A stretch of DNA of 5,328 bases from Betaproteobacteria bacterium (lineage in GTDB: Bacteria > Pseudomonadota > Gammaproteobacteria > Burkholderiales > SG8-39), in the NCBI GenBank assembly GCA_009693345.1, contig SHXL01000182.1:1-5328 (forward strand), read 5' to 3'. This document shows positions 1 through 5,328 of this stretch, piece by piece; position 1 is the first letter of the stretch, and every line of letters starts with the position of its first letter. The notes under the pieces were generated by a model. The model did no database searches. It had not been told where the DNA came from and was given only the letters and a program-made list of their open reading frames with translations. The translations under genes were made by a program, and so were the position numbers.

Positions 1-212
1 CGTTCACCATGCTGGCGATGGTGATCGTCGGCGGCATGGGCACCATGATCGGCCCGGTGATCGGCGCGATCGTGCTCACTTTCCTGCCCGAGGTGCTGCG
101 CGGCTTCGGCGAATTCCGGCTGATGATCTACGGCTTGGCGCTGACGCTGGTGGTGCTGTTCATGCCGGGGGGCATCGTGCAGGCCTGGCGCGCGCTGGTG
201 AGACGTCGATGA
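1..212 (+). CDS. livM: Branched-chain amino acid-type ABC transporter permease, LivM family (C-terminal fragment)
   Basis: This is the 3' end of a gene that starts left of the window; the first complete codon is at base 3, giving 69 visible residues before the TGA. The visible part holds two hydrophobic membrane segments. The first contains the family's conserved glycine-rich stretch (VGGMGTMIGPVIGA), followed by LPEVLRGFGEFR. The second (LMIYGLALTLVVLFMPGGIV) ends in the 'LF.P.GI' signature typical of LivM C-termini, with an arginine-rich cytoplasmic tail. LivM and LivH form the inner-membrane channel of high-affinity uptake systems for branched-chain amino acids. Relatives import other organic acids, including aromatic acids. 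The stop overlaps the livG start by 4 bases (ATGA), so the two are probably translationally coupled. The family call is firm; the transported substrate cannot be read from this fragment. Confidence 0.9.
   Translation, partial: FTMLAMVIVGGMGTMIGPVIGAIVLTFLPEVLRGFGEFRLMIYGLALTLVVLFMPGGIVQAWRALVRRR
197..202 (+). promoter_or_regulatory. Ribosome binding site for livG
   Basis: GGTGAG lies inside the end of the livM reading frame, six bases before the ATG at 209. It supports that start and reinitiation by ribosomes finishing livM. Confidence 0.6.
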
Positions 213-954
213 CGTTCTTGAAAGCGCAAAACATCAGTAAGAGCTTCGGTGGCGTGCACGCGGTGGAAAACGTCTCCATCGAAGTGCCGGAGAACTCGAT
301 CTTCGCGCTGATCGGGCCGAACGGCGCCGGCAAATCCACGCTGCTTAACCTGCTCTCCGGCATCTATCAGCCTGATGCCGGGCAGTTGTACTTTCAAGAG
401 CAAAATCTGATCGGCTTGCCCGCGCACCGCCGGGTGCGGCTGGGCCTCGCGCGCACTTTCCAGAAGATCCGTCTCTTCAAGCAGCTCACGCTGCTCGAGA
501 ACGTGCGCGCCGGCTTCCACATCCACCAGGACGAACCGTTCTGGAAATTCCTCGCCTACGGCAGCGCCGGGCGCTTCGACGACGAGGCGCGCGAGCTGCT
601 CGATTTCGTCGGCCTTGCCTCGCACGCGGGAGAGCGCGCCGGCGCGCTGCCTTACGGGCAGCAGCGCATGCTCGAGATCGCGCGCGCGCTCGCCACGCGG
701 CCGCGCCTGTTCATGCTCGACGAGCCGGCGGCCGGCTTGAACGGTTCCGAAGTCGATTTTCTCCTGGATCGATTGACCCGCATCGCAGGCCGCGGCATCA
801 CGCTGGTCGTGGTCGAGCACAACATGGACCTTGTCATGAACGTGGCGCACCGCGTCTACGTCATGGACCACGGCGAGCAGCTCTTCGAGGGCGCCCCGCG
901 CGAGGTGCAGGCCAACCCGCGCGTCATCGAGGCGTATCTGGGCGGTGAATTTAC

Positions 955-958
<4 letters not shown>
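209..958 (+). CDS. livG: Branched-chain amino acid-type ABC transporter ATP-binding protein, LivG family
   Basis: This 249-residue cytoplasmic ATPase drives import through the LivHM channel as a partner of LivF. All nucleotide-binding motifs are intact: Walker A GPNGAGKST (36-44), Q-loop Gln75 in ARTFQ, the LivG-type signature LPYGQQRMLEIARAL (147-161, in place of the usual LSGGQ), Walker B ending in LDEP (Asp171, Glu172), D-loop AGLN (175-178) and the switch His204 in VVEHNMD. The C-terminus (VIEAYLGG) is typical of LivG. The length is slightly under the roughly 255 residues usual for the family, with nothing missing. The ATG start overlaps the livM stop by 4 bases, and the TGA stop overlaps the livF start by 4 bases. 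The family assignment is clear. The substrate is unknown, and the neighbouring oxygenase operon suggests an organic acid rather than leucine (inference). Confidence 0.95.
941..948 (+). promoter_or_regulatory. Ribosome binding site fixing the TTG start of livF
   Basis: GGCGGTGA, close to the anti-16S complement, sits six bases before TTG at 955 and within the last codons of livG. No in-frame ATG occurs until beyond the Walker A motif, so this site decides the unusual TTG start. Confidence 0.6.
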
Positions 959-1674
<716 letters not shown>

Positions 1675-1676
1675 CC

Positions 1677-2426
1677 ATGAACGCTCAGGAAAAGTATTCC
1701 CTGAAAGGGAAGTGCGCGATCGTGACCGGTGCCGGCAGCGGCATCGGCAGCGCTATTGCGCGCGCTTTTGCAGAGGCCGGTGCCAAGGTGGCTTGCGTCG
1801 ATCTCGATCTAAATAGCATTCAAGTAAAAGAAAATTTCCTCGCGATCCGTTGCGACGTCGCCTCAGAATCGGAAACAAGGCAGGCGGTCGAGCAGGCGGC
1901 CAAGGCTTTCGGCGGCCTCCACGTCCTGGTGAACGCCGCGGCGATGAGAGATCCCAGCGCCACCGTGCTCGAGCTTGATCTCGCCGCCTGGAACCGCGTG
2001 TTCGCCGTCAACGTCGGCGGCGCCTTCCTCATGAGCCGTTGGACGATTCCGCACATGGCGGCCGCCGGGGGCGGCTCGATCATCCACATCGCCTCCCAGC
2101 TCGGCTCCGTGGGCACCCCCGGGCGCGTGGCGTACTGCTCGACCAAGGGGACGCTGATCACCATGGCGAAGGCCATGGCCGCCGATCACGCCGCGCAGAA
2201 AATCCGCGTCAACACCCTTTCACCCGGCGCGGTGGAAACCGGGCGCATGCCGTTGCGTTACGGCACCATGGAAAAAGCGCGCGAAGCGCTCGGCCCGAAG
2301 CACCTGCTCAAACGCCTCGGCCAGCCCGAAGAAATCGCTGCTGCGGCGCTGTTCCTCGCCTCGGACGCCTCGAGCTTCATGACCGGCGCCGACCTGCTGG
2401 TCGACGGCGGCTACAACGCAATCTAG
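1677..2426 (+). CDS. Classical short-chain dehydrogenase/reductase (SDR), NAD(H)-preferring
   Basis: This 249-residue Rossmann-fold oxidoreductase has the usual length for classical SDRs. It shows the cofactor motif TGAGSGIG (17-24), Asp42 at the end of beta-strand 2 (VDLD; an acidic residue here usually means NAD rather than NADP), Asp60-Val61 contacting adenine, and the catalytic tetrad Asn112, Ser140, Tyr153 and Lys157 (YCSTK). After that come the SPG motif (182-184) and the C-terminal FLASD...TGADLLVDGGY. The usual NNAG motif reads NAAA (86-89), a tolerated variant. The gene begins 2 bases after livF with a strong Shine-Dalgarno and so is probably cotranscribed with the transporter. SDRs of this type include cis-dihydrodiol dehydrogenases such as BenD, and 3-oxoacyl reductases. 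The convergent ring-hydroxylating oxygenase makes a diol or alcohol dehydrogenase role attractive, but this is inference. A 4-base patch at its end also encodes the stop of the opposite-strand oxygenase gene. Confidence 0.93.
   Translation: MNAQEKYSLKGKCAIVTGAGSGIGSAIARAFAEAGAKVACVDLDLNSIQVKENFLAIRCDVASESETRQAVEQAAKAFGGLHVLVNAAAMRDPSATVLELDLAAWNRVFAVNVGGAFLMSRWTIPHMAAAGGGSIIHIASQLGSVGTPGRVAYCSTKGTLITMAKAMAADHAAQKIRVNTLSPGAVETGRMPLRYGTMEKAREALGPKHLLKRLGQPEEIAAAALFLASDASSFMTGADLLVDGGYNAI
2423..2426. other. Palindromic CTAG shared as stop codon by two convergent genes
   Basis: On the + strand TAG at 2424-2426 ends the SDR gene. On the - strand the same palindrome gives TAG (2425-2423) ending the oxygenase beta subunit. 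The two coding regions therefore overlap tail to tail by 4 bases with no intergenic space. I see no inverted repeat with a U-tract at the junction that would act as an intrinsic terminator. Confidence 0.9.
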
Positions 2427-2899
2427 ATCGGGGTTGCGAGCAGCGACGGCACAAGGCCGGTGTCGGCGATGACGGCGACGGTTTTCAGCCGCGCCGCGCT
2501 GCCCTCAAGGCGGGCTTCGATGCGGTAGCGCCCGACGCTGAAGAGGCGCGATTCGCCTTCGAGGGTGGTCTGGAAGAGGCTGTAGGAAACGTCGAAGGTC
2601 CAGGCGCCGTCTTTCTCGCTGATAAAGCGAAGCGGTCCAAGGATGTGGCGATCATAGTGCAGGTTGTATTCGTTGACGTTGCGGTAGGAGTCGACGCGGT
2701 CGCGCAGCATGTCCTTGTTGTCGCACCACATGAGGACATTGGGCAGGCCCTGCTCGACGTTCTCGCGGGTGACGACGCGGTAGTCGCAGTCCTCGGCGAA
2801 GAGCTCCACCCAGTCCTCGAGCCGGTCCTCGTCGATCGCCATGGCGTATTCGGCCATCAGGGCGGTGAGCAGTTCTCTTGTTTCGAGCGACACGTTCAT
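2423..2899 (-). CDS. Aromatic-ring-hydroxylating dioxygenase beta (small) subunit
   Basis: This 158-residue protein belongs to the SnoaL-like/NTF2-fold small subunits that assemble with the Rieske alpha subunit, typically as alpha3beta3, and have a mainly structural role. Family landmarks are YAMAID near residue 18, ELFAEDCDYRV (32-42), RENVEQGLP (45-53), DMLRDRV (63-69), the conserved RHILG (84-88) and the ending VPSLLATPI. The RENxEQGLP and RHI.G patterns recall NagH (salicylate 5-hydroxylase) and TphA3 (terephthalate dioxygenase) small subunits, from memory rather than alignment. ATG at 2899 gives the family's normal N-terminal length and leaves a 7-base gap after the alpha-subunit stop. 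An upstream GTG at 2935 would add 12 non-conserved residues and overlap the alpha gene by 29 bases; it has a GGGCGGAA stretch before it and cannot be excluded. The gene is last in the operon within the window. Confidence 0.9.
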   Translation of the reverse strand: MNVSLETRELLTALMAEYAMAIDEDRLEDWVELFAEDCDYRVVTRENVEQGLPNVLMWCDNKDMLRDRVDSYRNVNEYNLHYDRHILGPLRFISEKDGAWTFDVSYSLFQTTLEGESRLFSVGRYRIEARLEGSAARLKTVAVIADTGLVPSLLATPI

Positions 2900-2906
2900 C
2901 GCGGGT

Positions 2907-4160
2907 CTACCGGATTCCGCCCGCGGGTTCGACACCCATGAGTTCCGCCCAGTAGGACCAGAAGCCGCGGATCGGTGTTTCGGTAACGCGGTGGGCGAGG
3001 TCGCGCACTTCGCCGCGGCCGCCCATTTCGATCACCTCACAGCCCTCCGGCGAGCTGCGCGTGGCCTTCTGGATTACCTCGATCGCCTCGCCGTCTTCCA
3101 TGCTGACGAATCCCGCCGGGCCCACGAGGTTGGCCGAGATCAGGCGGTGGCGGGTCATCGCCTCGTCGTCGTCGGCATAGCCGAACAGCGTCTGGAATAC
3201 TTCATGTGCGCCGGGCCCCTTGGGGCGGATCTGGCGCGTGCCGATGGTGTTGTTGATCTGGATCAGCAACGCGTTGGGGAAGAAGGTCGGCGTGGCGAGG
3301 TTCATGCCGTCGGGAAACTCATTCTTATAGTGCAATAATTTTTTATCCCGGAGCTGCATCCGATCCAGCCTTGCCGCGGTGTCCGCGTACGCCGCCTTGG
3401 CGTCCTCATCGGTGTCGCTCGCGGCGTAGGCGTGGTTCATGTTGTGGCGGTGGCGCGCGTCCATCTTGACGCCGCCTTTTTGCGTCGCGCGGTCCACGCC
3501 GTAGGTGACAAAGAACTCATGCAGCAGGCTGGCATGGTAGGTGTCGCGCAGGTTCTCCGCGTAGAGCTTCCAGTTGCCGGCGATGCGCTGGCGCGAATAG
3601 CCGAGGATGCGGATCGGGCGCGAGAGGAAACGCCGGACCATGCCGGTGCCGAATTCGCCAAGGTAGGCCTCGATCGTCTCTGCCCGGTCCGAGAACGTGC
3701 CGAATAGCATGCCGTGATAATTGGCCACCTTCAGGCGCTGCGGCGATACCGCCTTCATGTCGAATTCTTCCGGCATGCCGCCTTCGCCCTTGATGCCCTT
3801 GCGGAAGGGGAGGCCGGTGAGCTCGCCGGCATTCGAGTAGCACCATCGGTGGTAAAGGCATACCAGCCGCTCGGCGTTGCCGCGCAGTTCGCGCACGATC
3901 ATCGCGCCGCGATGCGAGCAGCGGTTGACGAATGCATGGATCACGCCGTCCTTGGCGCGTGAAACGATCACCGGGGTGTCGCCGACCCAGGTGGTGCGGA
4001 AGTCGCAGGCGTTGGGAATCTCGGCTTCGAGGCAGAGGTAGCTCCAGGCCGGACCGCGGAAGATGCGCTCCATTTCGAGCGCGTAGATGCCCTCGTCGTG
4101 ATGCAGCCAGAAGGGCACGCGCGAATAGTCGTTGCGCTGCCAGGCGATGTCAGGTTTCAT
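2907..4160 (-). CDS. Rieske aromatic-ring-hydroxylating dioxygenase alpha (large) subunit, TphA2/NagG-like
   Basis: This 417-residue catalytic subunit of a multicomponent oxygenase uses O2 and electrons from a reductase or ferredoxin to hydroxylate an aromatic ring. The N-terminal Rieske domain binds a [2Fe-2S] cluster through Cys81, His83 (NRCSHRG) and Cys101, His104 (CLYHRW). The C-terminal catalytic domain has GNWKLYAEN (195-203) and the facial-triad ligands Asp206-x2-His209-x4-His214, where His209, His214 and probably Asp356 (SMEDGE) bind the mononuclear iron and Asp206 is the bridging acid. Features such as SRVPFW, CLEAEIP, KGxKGEGGMP, QKGGV, NLVGPAGFVSMEDG and VTETPIRGFW recall TphA2 and NagG, and the length fits both. 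The exact substrate cannot be assigned. The start ATG is preceded by GGGGGAG (4171-4165) and overlaps the epimerase gene by 11 bases; the beta subunit follows. One AT-rich patch (about 3322-3350) encodes KKLLHYKN. Confidence 0.95.
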   Translation of the reverse strand: MKPDIAWQRNDYSRVPFWLHHDEGIYALEMERIFRGPAWSYLCLEAEIPNACDFRTTWVGDTPVIVSRAKDGVIHAFVNRCSHRGAMIVRELRGNAERLVCLYHRWCYSNAGELTGLPFRKGIKGEGGMPEEFDMKAVSPQRLKVANYHGMLFGTFSDRAETIEAYLGEFGTGMVRRFLSRPIRILGYSRQRIAGNWKLYAENLRDTYHASLLHEFFVTYGVDRATQKGGVKMDARHRHNMNHAYAASDTDEDAKAAYADTAARLDRMQLRDKKLLHYKNEFPDGMNLATPTFFPNALLIQINNTIGTRQIRPKGPGAHEVFQTLFGYADDDEAMTRHRLISANLVGPAGFVSMEDGEAIEVIQKATRSSPEGCEVIEMGGRGEVRDLAHRVTETPIRGFWSYWAELMGVEPAGGIR

Positions 4161-5109
4161 GCTGCTCCCCCATCCATGCGGTGAAGTCCTCCAGGGCCAT
4201 CGCGAGATCGTAATGCGGCACGTAGCCGAGGTCCTCGACGAGTCTGCGATTCGAGAATCGCGTGCGCGTGCCGGGCGAAAGCGGAATCACGTTGCAGGCG
4301 CCCGGGTCCGCCGACTCGCGCCAGCGGAACGCGGGGTAGCGCTTCGCCAGCAGCGTGCACCACTCGGGCAGGGCCCACGCGGCACCGGCGCCCAGATGAT
4401 ACAGCCGGTGCGCAGGCGCGGCTGCGTCGTGCACGGCGAGAAGCGCGCGGGCAAGATCGGGCGCATAGATGTAGTCGGTGGGGCCGAGGGGCGGAAATAC
4501 CGCCTCGCCGCCGGCAACCGCGATGCGCGCAATCTCGGTGGGCGGCGAGAGCCGGTCGCGCGCAGCGGTCGCGTGCTCCCAGCGGCCGAACGCGGTGGCG
4601 AGACGGCCGATGCGCACATCGAATTTCCACAAGGCGGCGAGCCGCAAGCAGGCGCGCTCGGCGGCGTACTTGGTGATGCCGTACATCGATTCGGGCACCG
4701 GGCGGTGGCGTTCCTCGTCGAGGGGTTCGGCGACGCCGATCCCGGCCGCGCCGTAGAGCGCGCCGGTGCTGGCATGGACGAAGCGCAGGGCGCCGTGCCG
4801 CCGCGCGGCCTCGAGGACGTTGATCGTGCCGATCAGGTTCACTTCGGCGATACAGCGCGGCTCGCGCGCGTCGCGCTCCGCTCCGGCGGTGATCGCGGCG
4901 AGATGGAAAACGCTTTTCGGCTTGTGCCGGGAAAAAACCTCGCCGAGACGATCCCGGTCGGTGACGTCGCCTTCTTCGAACCGGAAATTTCCACGGAAGC
5001 CGCGAGGCGGCGGGGAGCGGTCGTAGATCAGCAGCTCGTCGCCCCGCGCAAGAAGCTGCTCGGCGACGTTCAGGCCCATGAAGCCCGAGCCACCGCTGAG
5101 CAGGATCAT
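4150..5109 (-). CDS. NAD-dependent epimerase/dehydratase family protein (extended SDR)
   Basis: This is a 319-residue Rossmann-fold protein of the size usual for extended SDRs such as UDP-glucose 4-epimerases and dTDP-glucose dehydratases. It shows the cofactor loop GGSGFMG (6-12), Asp30 at the end of beta-2 (an NAD-type residue), GDVTD (47-51), HLAA (69-72), Asn91, the STGALYG segment (114-120) with probable catalytic Ser114/Thr115, and Tyr143-x3-Lys147 (YGITK). C-terminal family marks are DYIYAPDLARAL (212-223), YHLG (237-240) and LGYVPHYDLAMALEDFTAWM. All catalytic positions are present, so it should be an active oxidoreductase or epimerase. The substrate is not recognisable, and family membership does not prove a sugar nucleotide. 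The start overlaps the stop of the upstream hydrolase by 4 bases, and its end overlaps the oxygenase alpha start by 11, so it is tied to the aromatic operon. Its role there is unknown to me; a dehydrogenase acting on an oxygenase product is one possibility. Confidence 0.9.
   Translation of the reverse strand: MILLSGGSGFMGLNVAEQLLARGDELLIYDRSPPPRGFRGNFRFEEGDVTDRDRLGEVFSRHKPKSVFHLAAITAGAERDAREPRCIAEVNLIGTINVLEAARRHGALRFVHASTGALYGAAGIGVAEPLDEERHRPVPESMYGITKYAAERACLRLAALWKFDVRIGRLATAFGRWEHATAARDRLSPPTEIARIAVAGGEAVFPPLGPTDYIYAPDLARALLAVHDAAAPAHRLYHLGAGAAWALPEWCTLLAKRYPAFRWRESADPGACNVIPLSPGTRTRFSNRRLVEDLGYVPHYDLAMALEDFTAWMGEQHET
4165..4171 (-). promoter_or_regulatory. Ribosome binding site for the oxygenase alpha subunit
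   Basis: On the - strand GGGGGAG lies four bases before ATG 4160. It is embedded in the end of the upstream epimerase-family gene, which supports the chosen start and translational coupling. Confidence 0.65.
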
Positions 5110-5328
5110 TTCTTGAAGCCGAGAATCCCGGATGCCGCCGAGCGGGGATCGCGCGCGTGCGGACGTCCTTCATCCACCTTGATCAGAAATTCAAGGAGCG
5201 CGCGGTTGAACGCCTCGGGCTCCTCGATGTTGATGGTGTGCCCGGAATACGGCAGGACCACCAGGCCGGAAGTGCGGATGTTGCGCTTCATCAGCAGCGC
5301 GGGCTCGATGCAAGGATCGTCCTCGTCG
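5106..5328 (-). CDS. Alpha/beta hydrolase (C-terminal fragment)
   Basis: The gene enters from the right edge of the window and its start is not visible; about 74 C-terminal residues can be read. They begin DEDDPC, which looks like the loop after strand 6 carrying the catalytic acid of the alpha/beta hydrolase triad. Next come a hydrophobic strand LVVLPYSGH, whose His (codon 5240-5238) is the expected catalytic histidine, and the characteristic INIEEPEAFNRALLEFL helix. The C-terminal tail after VDEGRP is not conserved. Such hydrolases cleave esters, C-C bonds of ring-fission products or related substrates in aromatic pathways; which one applies here cannot be told without the N-terminal nucleophile region. 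The stop overlaps the following epimerase-family start by 4 bases (ATGA), indicating a single operon. Confidence 0.82.
   Translation of the reverse strand, partial: DEDDPCIEPALLMKRNIRTSGLVVLPYSGHTINIEEPEAFNRALLEFLIKVDEGRPHARDPRSAASGILGFKK

Noticed and set aside
191..200. Possible switch-histidine or Q-loop defect in LivF (residues Gln196 and Glu86)
   Set aside because: Glu in VPEGR and Gln in VEQN are the normal LivF-family forms, so they do not indicate an inactive ATPase. The coordinates listed here are LivF residue-neighbourhood placeholders; the actual bases are about 1207-1221 and 1534-1545.
128..871. Long open frame (247 codons) antisense to livG
   Set aside because: Its translation is low-complexity and rich in His, Val, Arg and Ala, as expected from the complement of GC-rich codons. 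LivG on the other strand has every family motif.
2039..2941. Open frame of 300 codons on the + strand across the end of the SDR and the oxygenase beta gene
   Set aside because: It runs in a different frame through the SDR and antisense to the beta subunit. Its translation is Arg/His- then Val/Ala-rich with no motif, while both overlapped genes are clear family members.
4157..5173. Open frame of 338 codons on the - strand overlapping the epimerase-family gene
   Set aside because: Its translation is extremely Arg/Ala/Pro-rich, typical of an alternative frame in GC-rich DNA. The frame at 5109-4150 carries all extended-SDR motifs.

Overview
The window is a gene-dense, clearly GC-rich stretch with no intergenic gap long enough to hold an RNA gene, a repeat array or an obvious mobile element. 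Codon bias toward G/C-ending codons, the gene families and the tight overlaps suggest a proteobacterium, most likely a betaproteobacterium of the Burkholderiales type that degrades aromatic compounds. That placement is an inference from content; nothing here is a taxonomic marker.

The left half (1-2426, + strand) is the end of a transporter operon. It holds the C-terminal part of a LivM-type permease (1-212), a LivG-type ATPase (209-958), a LivF-type ATPase (955-1674) and a classical short-chain dehydrogenase/reductase (1677-2426). The first three genes are joined by 4-base stop/start overlaps. The dehydrogenase follows livF by 2 bases and has its own good ribosome binding site. The LivH permease and the periplasmic binding protein, if present, lie to the left of the window.

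The right half (2423-5328, - strand) is a second operon read toward the first. In order of transcription it holds the C-terminal end of an alpha/beta hydrolase (5328-5106), an NAD-dependent epimerase/dehydratase-family extended SDR (5109-4150), a Rieske ring-hydroxylating oxygenase alpha subunit (4160-2907) and its beta subunit (2899-2423). The oxygenase pair resembles the terephthalate (TphA2A3), salicylate 5-hydroxylase (NagGH) and anthranilate group, going by recalled family motifs. No ferredoxin or reductase gene is present in the window.

The two operons collide exactly: a CTAG palindrome at 2423-2426 provides the TAG stop of both the SDR and the oxygenase beta subunit. A reasonable working model, which is inference, is that the Liv-type transporter imports an aromatic or related organic acid. 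The oxygenase would then hydroxylate it, and the SDR, epimerase-like protein and hydrolase would process the products. No clearly unprecedented system is visible. The most unusual point is an extended SDR of the sugar-nucleotide epimerase family placed, with overlapping reading frames, directly in front of a Rieske oxygenase.
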